Part shown: positions 44,817-53,488 of the stretch, one piece after another | How positions within the stretch are numbered: position 1 is the first letter of the stretch | Layout of the letters: the number at the start of each line of letters is the position of its first letter | Notes under the pieces: generated by a model | Told to the model about the DNA's origin: nothing | Database searches by the model: none | Seen by the model: only the letters and a program-made list of their open reading frames with translations | Made by a program: the position numbers and the translations under genes | DNA from: Harmothoe impar | Lineage: Eukaryota; Annelida; Polychaeta; Phyllodocida; Polynoidae | Reading direction: 5' to 3' | Length of the DNA: 64,000 nt | Assembly: GCA_947462335.1 (NCBI GenBank) | Contig: OX381716.1 | Span: 5,142,438-5,206,437, forward strand

Positions 44817-45114
44817 CACGCTTACATGTAAAGGTGATAGATTCCAAATATCCAGAAGAATAGATGATATCTGCTGTAACATTACAGGCATCATGGTGAT
44901 ATGCTACATAGTAGTTCAAGTAGCTGGAATGCAGTAAAAGAGTGCCTGTTGAAAGTTGAGCTGTCTTGACCAAAGCCACCGTGAGGGGACTTAATTGCTG
45001 GTATTCTGTCATATAAATTCCAGGTATCTGCATGATGAAAAGAGGTTGAATAGTATATAATATATATTCATCTTCATAGTAGAAAGGATATAGAAAAGTG
45101 GCAGGTACTCATGG

Positions 45115-45196
45115 GCAGTCGTGGCCGAGTGGTTAAGGCGTTGGACTTGAAATCCAATGGGTTCTACCCGCGCAGGTTCGAACCCTGCCGGCTGCG
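45115..45196 (+). tRNA. tRNA-Ser(UGA), unit 31
   Basis: Unit 31, no variant base noticed. Confidence 0.93.
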
Positions 45197-45380
45197 AGAT
45201 TTTAGGCTGCACCACACATGCACTTGGGCATTCAATCTAATATCCCCAAACACTGTTATTGTACATTGCACTCACTAGGCAATTGTCTTATGTCATAGGC
45301 TAAGTTCTGACTGCTAAATCCATCGAATACATTAGTTTTTTGCCCAAATGACATTTTCCTTTGGGTTTCCTCAAAAGTAA

Positions 45381-45462
45381 CGCAGTCGGCAGGATTCGAA
45401 CCTGCGCGGGCAGAGCCCAATGGATTTCTAGTCCATCGCCTTAACCACTCGGCCACGACTGC
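45381..45462 (-). tRNA. tRNA-Ser(AGA), unit 31, first
   Basis: Unit 31, no variant base noticed. Confidence 0.93.
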
Positions 45463-45754
45463 TATAACTTGAAAGTAATAGGAACCTTTAGCAAGCCCAA
45501 CATAGGTCATTAAACATAGACCTAACTGACCAGTGCTAAAACATAGCCGTTTGATAGGGACCTTTGGCGAAGCCGACATAGCTCATTAAGCGTTGATGTA
45601 GCCTATGTCTAAAGCATTGCTACATCTGCATTTAATGAGCTACCTTGGCCTTGCTAAAGGTCCCTAGTGAGAGCAACGCTTGGACAACTTGTAGACTTGT
45701 TTGAGATTCTTGGTAACTTTGAAATATAGCTGTCATTTCAAAACCTTTTACCAA

Positions 45755-45836
45755 GCAGTTGTGGCCGAGTGGTTAAGGCGTTGGACTCGAAATCCAATGG
45801 GTTCTACCCGCACAGGTTCGAACCCTGTCAACTGCG
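45755..45836 (+). tRNA. tRNA-Ser(CGA), unit 31
   Basis: Unit 31, no variant base noticed. Confidence 0.93.
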
Positions 45837-46071
45837 AGATTTTGAACTAATCTTTCGAGACGTAAAAGAAGGTTGTATGTACATTACCCTAAGATCTGCT
45901 GAAACCAAGTTCATGCATTGAATTCCACGTTTAAAGGAAACATGTTGGACGAGCATTTTGTGGTGGTAATTTCTTTCTATTTGGGTACATCTTTTGAGCA
46001 GCTGTTGCAATTGAAAAATCATCTTTCTTTCATCAAGTGACATATTACACATTTGCCAAACTTAAAACTTG

Positions 46072-46153
46072 CGCAGTCGGCAGGATTCGAACCTGCGCGG
46101 GCAGAGCCCAATGGATTTCTAGTCCATCGCCTTAACCACTCGGCCACGACTGC
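46072..46153 (-). tRNA. tRNA-Ser(AGA), unit 31, second
   Basis: Unit 31, no variant base noticed. Confidence 0.93.
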
Positions 46154-46451
46154 CACGCTTACATGTAAAGGTGATAGATTCCAAATATCCAGAAGAATTG
46201 ATGATATCTGCTGTAACATTACAGGCATCATGGTGATATGCTACATAGTAGTTCAAGTAGCTGGAATGCAGTAAAAGAGTGCCTGTTGAAAGTTGAGCTG
46301 TCTTGACCAAAGCCACCGTGAGGGGACTTAATTGCTGGTATTCTGTCATATAAATTCCAGGTATCTGCATGATGAAAAGAGGTTGAATAGTATATAATAT
46401 ATATTCATCTTCATAGTAGAAAGGATATAGAAAAGTGGCAGGTACTCATGG

Positions 46452-46533
46452 GCAGTCGTGGCCGAGTGGTTAAGGCGTTGGACTTGAAATCCAATGGGTT
46501 CTACCCGCGCAGGTTCGAACCCTGCCGGCTGCG
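46452..46533 (+). tRNA. tRNA-Ser(UGA), unit 32
   Basis: Unit 32, no variant base noticed. Confidence 0.93.
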
Positions 46534-46717
46534 AGATTTTAGGCTGCACCACACATGCACTTGGGCATTCAATCTAATATCCCCAAACACTGTTATTGTA
46601 CATTGCACTCACTAGGCAATTGTCTTATGTCATAGGCTAAGTTCTGACTGCTAAATCCATCGAATACATTAGTTTTTTGCCCAAATGACATTTTCCTTTG
46701 GGTTTCCTCAAAAGTAA

Positions 46718-46799
46718 CGCAGTCGGCAGGATTCGAACCTGCGCGGGCAGAGCCCAATGGATTTCTAGTCCATCGCCTTAACCACTCGGCCACGACTGC
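46718..46799 (-). tRNA. tRNA-Ser(AGA), unit 32, first
   Basis: Unit 32, no variant base noticed. Confidence 0.93.
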
Positions 46800-47091
46800 T
46801 ATAACTTGAAAGTAATAGGAACCTTTAGCAAGCCCAACATAGGTCATTAAACATAGACCTAACTGACCATTGCTAAAACATAGCCGTTTGATAGGGACCT
46901 TTGGCGAAGCCGACATAGCTCATTAAGCGTTGATGTAGCCTATGTCTAAAGCATTACTACATCTGCATTTAATGAGCTACCTTAGCCTTGCTAAAGGTCC
47001 CTAGTGAGAGCAACGCTTGGACAACTTGTAGACTTGTTTGAGATTCTTGGTAACTTTGAAATATAGCTGTCATTTCAAAACCTTTTACCAA

Positions 47092-47173
47092 GCAGTTGTG
47101 GCCGAGTGGTTAAGGCGTTGGACTCGAAATCCAATGGGTTCTACCCGCACAGGTTCGAACCCTGTCAACTGCG
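47092..47173 (+). tRNA. tRNA-Ser(CGA), unit 32
   Basis: Unit 32, no variant base noticed. Confidence 0.93.
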
Positions 47174-47408
47174 AGATTTTGAACTAATCTTTCGAGACGT
47201 AAAAGAAGGTTGTATGTACATTACTCTAAGATCTGCTGAAACCAAGTTCATGCATTGAATTCCACGTTTAAAGGAAACATGTTGGACGAGCATTTTGTGG
47301 TGGTAATTTCTTTCTATTTGGGTACATCTTTTGAGCAGCTGTTGCAATTGAAAAATCATCTTTCTTTCATCAAGTGACATATTACACATTTGCCAAACTT
47401 AAAACTTG

Positions 47409-47490
47409 CGCAGTCGGCAGGATTCGAACCTGCGCGGGCAGAGCCCAATGGATTTCTAGTCCATCGCCTTAACCACTCTGCCACGACTGC
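47409..47490 (-). tRNA. tRNA-Ser(AGA), unit 32, second, D-stem variant
   Basis: Unit 32. Same GGCAGAG change as units 28 and 30. Confidence 0.85.
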
Positions 47491-47788
47491 CACGCTTACA
47501 TGTAAAGGTGATAGATTCCAAATATCCAGAAGAATAGATGATATCTGCTGTAACATTACAGGCATCATGGTGATATGCTACATAGTAGTTCAAGTAGCTG
47601 GAATGCAGTAAAAGAGTGCCTGTTGAAAGTTGAGCTGTCTTGACCAAAGCGACCGTGAGGGGACTTAATTGCTGGTATTCTGTCATATAAATTCCAGGTA
47701 TCTGCATGATGAAAAGAGGTTGAATAGTATATAATATATATTCATCTTCATAGTAGAAAGGATATAGAAAAGTGGCAGGTACTCATGG

Positions 47789-47870
47789 GCAGTCGTGGCC
47801 GAGTGGTTAAGGCGTTGGACTTGAAATCCAATGGGTTCTACCCGCGCAGGTTCGAACCCTGCAGGCTGCG
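47789..47870 (+). tRNA. tRNA-Ser(UGA), unit 33, acceptor variant
   Basis: Unit 33. The 3' acceptor strand begins AGGCTGC instead of CGGCTGC, breaking the seventh acceptor pair (the same pair hit in unit 24 from the other side). Confidence 0.83.
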
Positions 47871-48054
47871 AGATTTTAGGCTGCACCACACATGCACTTG
47901 GGCATTCAATCTAATATCCCCAAACACTGTTATTGTACATTGCACTCACTAGGCAATTGTCTTATGTCATAGGCTAAGTTCTGACTGCTAAATCCATCGA
48001 ATACATTAGTTTTTTGCCCAAATGACATTTTCCTTTGGGTTTCCTCAAAAGTAA

Positions 48055-48136
48055 CGCAGTCGGCAGGATTCGAACCTGCGCGGGCAGAGCCCAATGGATT
48101 TCTAGTCCATCGCCTTAACCACTCGGCCACGACTGC
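48055..48136 (-). tRNA. tRNA-Ser(AGA), unit 33, first
   Basis: Unit 33, no variant base noticed. Confidence 0.93.
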
Positions 48137-48428
48137 TATAACTTGAAAGTAATAGGAACCTTTAGCAAGCCCAACATAGGTCATTAAACATAGACCTAAC
48201 TGACCAGTGCTAAAACATAGCCGTTTGATAGGGACCTTTGGCGAAGCCGACATAGCTCATTAAGCGTTGATGTAGCCTATGTCTAAAGCATTGCTACATC
48301 TGCATTTAATGAGCTACCTTGGCCTTGCTAAAGGTCCCTAGTGAGAGCAACGCTTGGACAACTTGTAGACTTGTTTGAGATTCTTGGTAACTTTGAAATA
48401 TAGCTGTCATTTCAAAACCTTTTACCAA

Positions 48429-48510
48429 GCAGTTGTGGCCGAGTGGTTAAGGCGTTGGACTCGAAATCCAATGGGTTCTACCCGCACAGGTTCGAACCCT
48501 GTCAACTGCG
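48429..48510 (+). tRNA. tRNA-Ser(CGA), unit 33
   Basis: Unit 33, no variant base noticed. Confidence 0.93.
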
Positions 48511-48745
48511 AGATTTTGAACTAATCTTTCGAGACGTAAAAGAAGGTTGTATGTACATTACCCTAAGATCTGCTGAAACCAAGTTCATGCATTGAATTCC
48601 ACGTTTAAAGGAAACATGTTGGACGAGCATTTTGTGGTGGTAATTTCTTTCTATTTGGGTACATCTTTTGAGCAGCTGTTGCAATTGAAAAATCATCTTT
48701 CTTTCATCAAGTGACATATTACACATTTGCCAAACTTAAAACTTG

Positions 48746-48827
48746 CGCAGTCGGCAGGATTCGAACCTGCGCGGGCAGAGCCCAATGGATTTCTAGTCCA
48801 TCGCCTTAACCACTCGGCCACGACTGC
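48746..48827 (-). tRNA. tRNA-Ser(AGA), unit 33, second
   Basis: Unit 33, gene unchanged, although the nearby spacer carries GAATAGATG, otherwise linked to the D-stem variant. Confidence 0.93.
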
Positions 48828-49125
48828 CACGCTTACATGTAAAGGTGATAGATTCCAAATATCCAGAAGAATAGATGATATCTGCTGTAACATTACAGGC
48901 ATCATGGTGATATGCTACATAGTAGTTCAAGTAGCTGGAATGCAGTAAAAGAGTGCCTGTTGAAAGTTGAGCTGTCTTGACCAAAGCCACCGTGAGGGGA
49001 CTTAATTGCTGGTATTCTGTCATATAAATTCCAGGTATCTGCATGATGAAAAGAGGTTGAATAGTATATAATATATATTCATCTTCATAGTAGAAAGGAT
49101 ATAGAAAAGTGGCAGGTACTCATGG

Positions 49126-49207
49126 GCAGTCGTGGCTGAGTGGTTAAGGCGTTGGACTTGAAATCCAATGGGTTCTACCCGCGCAGGTTCGAACCCTGCC
49201 GGCTGCG
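49126..49207 (+). tRNA. tRNA-Ser(UGA), unit 34, A-box variant
   Basis: Unit 34. GTGGCTGAGTGG A-box change, otherwise seen only in CGA copies. Confidence 0.87.
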
Positions 49208-49391
49208 AGATTTTAGGCTGCACCACACATGCACTTGGGCATTCAATCTAATATCCCCAAACACTGTTATTGTACATTGCACTCACTAGGCAATTGTCTT
49301 ATGTCATAGGCTAAGTTCTGACTGCTAAATCCATCGAATACATTAGTTTTTTGCCCAAATGACATTTTCCTTTGGGTTTCCTCAAAAGTAA

Positions 49392-49473
49392 CGCAGTCGG
49401 CAGGATTCGAACCTGCGCGGGCAGAGCCCAATGGATTTCTAGTCCATCGCCTTAACCACTCGGCCACGACTGC
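49392..49473 (-). tRNA. tRNA-Ser(AGA), unit 34, first
   Basis: Unit 34, no variant base noticed. Confidence 0.93.
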
Positions 49474-49765
49474 TATAACTTGAAAGTAATAGGAACCTTT
49501 AGCAAGCCCAACATAGGTCATTAAACATAGACCTAACTGACCATTGCTAAAACATAGCCGTTTGATAGGGACCTTTGGCGAAGCCGACATAGCTCATTAA
49601 GCGTTGATGTAGCCTATGTCTAAAGCATTGCTACATCTGCATTTAATGAGCTACCTTGGCCTTGCTAAAGGTCCCTAGTGAGAGCAACGCTTGGACAACT
49701 TGTAGACTTGTTTGAGATTCTTGGTAACTTTGAAATATAGCTGTCATTTCAAAACCTTTTACCAA

Positions 49766-49847
49766 GCAGTTGTGGCTGAGTGGTTAAGGCGTTGGACTCG
49801 AAATCCAATGGGTTCTACCCGCACAGGTTCGAACCCTGTCAACTGCG
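49766..49847 (+). tRNA. tRNA-Ser(CGA), unit 34, A-box variant
   Basis: Unit 34. GGCTGAG A-box variant. Confidence 0.88.
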
Positions 49848-50082
49848 AGATTTTGAACTAATCTTTCGAGACGTAAAAGAAGGTTGTATGTACATTACTC
49901 TAAGATCTGCTGAAACCAAGTTCATGCATTGAATTCCACGTTTAAAGGAAACATGTTGGACGAGCATTTTGTGGTGGTAATTTCTTTCTATTTGGGTACA
50001 TCTTTTGAGCAGCTGTTGCAATTGAAAAATCATCTTTCTTTCATCAAGTGACATATTACACATTTGCCAAACTTAAAACTTG

Positions 50083-50164
50083 CGCAGTCGGCAGGATTCG
50101 AACCTGCGCGGGCAGAGCCCAATGGATTTCTAGTCCATCGCCTTAACCACTCGGCCACGACTGC
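50083..50164 (-). tRNA. tRNA-Ser(AGA), unit 34, second
   Basis: Unit 34, no variant base noticed. Confidence 0.93.
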
Positions 50165-50462
50165 CACGCTTACATGTAAAGGTGATAGATTCCAAATATC
50201 CAGAAGAATTGATGATATCTGCTGTAACATTACAGGCATCATGGTGATATGCTACATAGTAGTTCAAGTAGCTGGAATGCAGTAAAAGAGTGCCTGTTGA
50301 AAGTTGAGCTGTCTTGACCAAAGCGACCGTGAGGGGACTTAATTGCTGGTATTCTGTCATATAAATTCCAGGTATCTGCATGATGAAAAGAGGTTGAATA
50401 GTATATAATATATATTCATCTTCATAGTAGAAAGGATATAGAAAAGTGGCAGGTACTCATGG

Positions 50463-50490
50463 GCAGTCGTGGCCGAGTGGTTAAGGCGTT
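50463..50490 (+). pseudogene. tRNA-Ser(UGA), unit 35, 5' part, cut by Polinton copy 1
   Basis: The first 28 nt of a UGA gene (acceptor strand, D arm and first anticodon-stem bases) end exactly where the Polinton TIR begins. The A box survives but the B box is 8.3 kb away, so this fragment cannot give a tRNA. Confidence 0.95.
50485..50490. repeat. Target site duplication, left, Polinton copy 1
   Basis: GGCGTT, matched by 58781-58786. The empty site occurs in every other UGA gene. Confidence 0.92.
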
Positions 50491-50909
50491 AGTAGTAAGT
50501 ATATATCGGAACGGGACTATAGTTAAGTACTGTTTATTACTCAATCGACATGCAGCCAATCAGAGGCCTCCATTTGGTCACGTGACCCGTTGCCATGGTA
50601 ACGTGACCTACTTAGGGCTCTCAGCCAATCAGAAGCCAGCATTCTGGGTGACCTACTGACCTACTTAGAAGCTCTCAGCCAATCAGAGGCCGGCATTCTG
50701 GTAACCATGGTAACGTGACCTGCTTACGTCACGTGACCTACTTAGGCTCAGCCAATCAGAAGCCGGCATTCTGGTAACTAGGGTAACGTGACCTACTTAG
50801 GGTTTGTTTGTAAACAACACCACGTGGCTCTCTTGTTTGTAAACAACACCACGTGACACGTGACTGTTTGTAAACAAACAACTTATATATAGAAAATAAA
50901 CACAACAAG
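50491..50909 (+). repeat. Left terminal inverted repeat, Polinton copy 1
   Basis: Pairs with 58341-58780. It contains four diverged subrepeats of the pattern CAGCCAATCAGA-GCC-GCATTCTGG followed by GTAACGTGACCTACTTAG, then three TTTGTAAACAA blocks alternating with CACGTG, and TATATA near the inner edge. CCAAT boxes, E-boxes and forkhead-like GTAAACA sites make it look like a promoter or enhancer. The outer 20 bp differ slightly from the other two TIRs in the window. Confidence 0.9.
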
Positions 50910-50998
50910 TTCCATGTTATGTTAAAATTATATTTTCAAAAAAAAAAGCACATCTGTTACAGCGTCTATGTGTAACTACGCGCGTTCTCATTCAAACA

Positions 50999-51634
50999 CT
51001 ATAACACTATCATACCGTAGCAGCAGCAGGTAGGACTGGAAGAAAAGCAAGCGCACGAGCAGAAGCGACGACACCAGTTGCACCATCCGGCCGTCGCGTT
51101 GGTAGCCCTACTACTCGTCGCGCGTTCAACTGGAGGTTTAAGAGTGACAAATGACGATTCTTTGTCGACGCGACTGCTAACATCAGCATCGGCAGCAGCA
51201 TCGGCAGCATCGGCAGCAGCATCGGCAGCAGCGGCAGCAGCCTCGGCAGCAGCGGTAGCAGCAGTAGCAGCAGCTGTAGCAGCAGTAGCGTGAGCATTAG
51301 CAACAACAGCAGCAGCGACAGTAGCAAGGGCGGCAGAGCGGGCACTAGCAGCGTTATCAGCGGCGTCATCGGCAGCCGCAACAGCATCAGCAGCAGCAGC
51401 GTCGGCATCGGTGGCATGAGTAGCTGCATCGGCGGCAGCAACAGCAGCAGTCACAGCCGCAGCGGCAACAACAACAACGTCATCACAACCAGCGTCACTA
51501 ACAGCCGCAGTAAATGCAGCAGTAGCACGCTGAGCAGCACTAGCAGCAGCAGTAGCAGAGGCTACAGCATCAGCTTCACATTCGCGCGCCGCTTCGTCAT
51601 TCCGCTTCATGTCACGGTAGCAACTTTCCATCAT
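50999..51634 (-). CDS. Ala-rich low-complexity protein, hypothetical
   Basis: A 211-aa ORF starting at the first of two ATGs (MMESCYRDMKRNDEAARE), read towards the left TIR. Residues about 20-155 are a nearly uninterrupted Ala-rich tract with Asp, Thr and Val, encoded by GCN triplets. The C-terminus is Cys-rich (WCNWCRRFCSCACF). A TATATAAG on the minus strand at 51742-51749, about 110 bp upstream of the ATG, could be its promoter, and the ORF stays open through 600 bp of repeat. The opposite strand is open too (Ser-rich), as expected of a trinucleotide repeat, so this may be only a repeat. No family recognised. Confidence 0.35.
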   Translation of the reverse strand: MMESCYRDMKRNDEAARECEADAVASATAAASAAQRATAAFTAAVSDAGCDDVVVVAAAAVTAAVAAADAATHATDADAAAADAVAAADDAADNAASARSAALATVAAAVVANAHATAATAAATAATAAAEAAAAAADAAADAADAAADADVSSRVDKESSFVTLKPPVERATSSRATNATAGWCNWCRRFCSCACFSSSPTCCCYGMIVL

Positions 51635-51661
51635 GGGGATCTGCAAATTGAGGCGCGGTGC

Positions 51662-51700
<39 letters not shown>

Positions 51701-51741
51701 CGTGAACGATGATGACGATGCCGAATACGGTTTCACTCCCC

Positions 51742-51749
51742 CTTATATA
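51742..51749 (-). promoter_or_regulatory. TATA box for the leftward Ala-rich ORF
   Basis: TATATAAG on the minus strand, upstream of the 211-aa ORF. It faces away from the rightward TATA box at 52255, giving a divergent promoter region. Confidence 0.45.
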
Positions 51750-52254
51750 CCCTTACTCCCCCCTTTTTTTTTTCAAGCCACCGGCCAGCTGCCCCCTCAC
51801 GGCAGGTCTTTAGATCAGCCTTAAGTCGCTTACTACGCGGCTCATCATCCCTCTAATCGCATTTTCCAGCCGCCGGCCGGCTGACTGCTGACGACAGGAG
51901 AGGGTGATTTGTTTTTCTTTAGATTTAAGCCGCTTACCACACGCACACCCTCTAGTAACAGACAGAGTGACAGAAAGGGAGGGGGTCGCTTTGTTCACGC
52001 TACCTGTAGTTGTTTTTTTATACACACGCTGAGCCCATGACCCGCTAATCCTTTATACAGGTAACACGCGTTCAACTAATTACTCTATTGTATGACAGTC
52101 GGTACACGGATTTAATTTTAAACCACCTTCCCATCTGGATCCATGTCTGGCGGGGTGGAAGGATCCAGCTGAAAAGCGTGATTAGGGCTTTTGTTTCTCT
52201 TATGATAGCAGCAGGTCAGCATGCGACAGCTGAAAATGTCAGACTCGCCGCTCC
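51750..52254. promoter_or_regulatory. Divergent intergenic region of Polinton copy 1
   Basis: About 500 bp without a convincing gene between two outward-facing TATA boxes. It contains two diverged copies of a segment with GCC(A/G)CCGGCC(A/G)GCTG...CTTTAGAT...TTAAG(T/C)CGCTTAC (about 51777-51840 and 51870-51950). Confidence 0.45.
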
Positions 52255-52262
52255 TATAAAAG
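52255..52262 (+). promoter_or_regulatory. TATA box for the rightward 216-aa ORF
   Basis: TATAAAAG, a canonical TATA box, about 220 bp upstream of the ATG at 52481. The leader between them is rich in CCGCCACCGCC. Confidence 0.5.
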
Positions 52263-52480
52263 ACTGAGATGCGTCTCTCTTTCCACACACCCTTCTACCA
52301 TCGCCGCCGACACCGCCACCGCCGGCCAGCCGACCGCCGCCACCGCCTGCAGTCACCGCCATCACACCAGCAGGGAATTTCGAGCTGAGTCTGCTTATTG
52401 CTTATTTTTTTTGTTTGAGCTTTTTGTTTTTTAAAAATTTTTATTTTCACTCAGTCTTTTTTGTTTCGGAGGAAAGAAAT

Positions 52481-53131
52481 ATGGCGCTGCAGAGGGCGCG
52501 AGTTTCTAAAAGACGGTCGCGCGAACAAAGTGCTCTCCTCAACTGCCTGGCTATTTTTTTATCTCAAAGGAGAGAGCGTCACGTAGTTGAGGTTCACGCT
52601 TCTCTTGAAGCGTACCGAATTCTCGAGAAATGCAAAGCTGAGCGCCATCGTCGTTATACAAGAGCGGAAAAGGAAAACGTAGCGACATGGCCGAGAGCCG
52701 TCTTCTCAGAACAGCATTTACTCTACTATTGCATAACAGCCGCTCTCAGCGCCCCCACTCGTTGGGCGTTTCATGAAAAGAAAGAGCGCCGCTACTCTCC
52801 TCACCCTGCCTCCTCTTATAAAGTGAGAATAAGTGCTATGAAACGATTCGACAAGCCGATCGGTTTCTTGGGAGCGACTGCAGCTCCCACTCGGTGGGCG
52901 CGCGTTGTGGCCGACGTGAACACGGTCTCTAAACGTTTCGACGTCGTCACTTGTTATCCCGCATATTGCAACGCAGCCGAATTGAAGAAGATAGGGACGC
53001 ACTATTTTAAACCATACGCTCCAATATGTATTTGTCACCGCCGCGCTCACACGCCTTATTGCTTTTTCGAGACGATCGTGTCACAACACAGAAATAGAAA
53101 AAAAAGCGGCAAAGCGACGAGCTTTGCCTAA
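52481..53131 (+). CDS. Hypothetical basic protein, Polinton copy 1
   Basis: A 216-aa ORF starting MALQRARVSKRRSREQS. The ATG at 52481 is preferred over an upstream in-frame start because it follows AAGAAAT and the sequence before it is AT-rich leader. The protein is basic (many Arg/Lys) and has two copies of an APTRWA motif (about residues 90 and 137), from a partly palindromic DNA repeat. No recognised domain. It sits between a TATA box and the ATPase gene, in the place where adintoviruses carry lineage-specific early genes. An internal CTTATAAAG (about 52815) could be another promoter, so the ORF may be fortuitous. Confidence 0.4.
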   Translation: MALQRARVSKRRSREQSALLNCLAIFLSQRRERHVVEVHASLEAYRILEKCKAERHRRYTRAEKENVATWPRAVFSEQHLLYYCITAALSAPTRWAFHEKKERRYSPHPASSYKVRISAMKRFDKPIGFLGATAAPTRWARVVADVNTVSKRFDVVTCYPAYCNAAELKKIGTHYFKPYAPICICHRRAHTPYCFFETIVSQHRNRKKSGKATSFA

Positions 53132-53136
53132 ATGAT

Positions 53137-53138
<2 letters not shown>

Positions 53139-53173
<35 letters not shown>

Positions 53174-53215
53174 CCTCCTCCTCCTCCTCCTCCTCCTCCT
53201 CCTCCTCTTCTTCTT
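53139..53215. repeat. Poly-A run and (CTC)n microsatellite
   Basis: About 32 A residues followed by about a dozen CTC triplets and a TTCTTCT tail. It lies in the 350-bp gap before the ATPase gene; this gap shows no gene. Confidence 0.9.
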
Positions 53216-53363
53216 TTTTAAAAAAATAAATAAATATTTGTATCAGACTCCTCTGGAGTCTGAAACAAACATTTATGACTATTGAGTGAAAATAGAATTT
53301 TATCGCAAAAAAAAAAAAAGAAAAAAAAGTCACTTCTACCGCCGCTACTGTGACACCGGCCGC

Positions 53364-53376
53364 TATCAATAAAAAG
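53364..53376 (+). promoter_or_regulatory. TATA-like element upstream of the ATPase gene
   Basis: TATCAATAAAAAG, about 125 bp before the ATPase ATG. It nearly matches TATAAATAAAAAG upstream of the major capsid gene, suggesting a shared promoter class. Confidence 0.45.
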
Positions 53377-53488
53377 GTCGGCTGACTTTTCTCCAAAACC
53401 ATTCACTACCGACCGTTCGAGTGAGAAACACAGCAGACAGTCAGACACACAACCGCTCTCTGACGCGTCCTGAAAAAAAACAAAAAAA

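Larger units (their letters stand above)
2471..50490. repeat. Tandem array of 1337-bp tRNA-Ser units (main block, units 1-35 start)
   Basis: The unit repeats with a 1337-bp period: for example the UGA gene starts at 2588, 3925, 5262, then 18607, 19944, 21281 and 41104, 42441, 43778. Each unit carries four tRNA-Ser genes in the order UGA(+), AGA(-), CGA(+), AGA(-) at offsets 0, 266, 640 and 957 from the UGA start. Unit-to-unit differences are a few bases, so homogenisation is active or expansion recent. Interruptions are at 6490-6621, 8236-8808, 9600-10492, 15505-15614, 16955-17064, 32129-33116, 36860-36970 and the Polinton at 50491. In an assembly, the copy number of such repeats may be wrong. 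Confidence 0.95.

Noticed and set aside
2482..50381. Dozens of recurring short ORFs (68-107 aa) containing phrases such as AGFEPAR and WLRRWTRNPLG
   Set aside because: They are translations through tRNA-Ser genes and their spacers. Such tRNA-derived peptides are a common false gene call; no start context or independent conservation supports them.
51010..51673. Leu-rich and Ser-rich ORFs in the other frames of the GCN repeat region
   Set aside because: All frames of a triplet repeat stay open. Only the Ala-rich frame has a TATA box and reasonable ends, and even that is doubtful.
52718..53050. 110-aa antisense ORF opposite the unknown basic protein
   Set aside because: No promoter, no recognisable domain; competing frame has the TATA box and ATG context.
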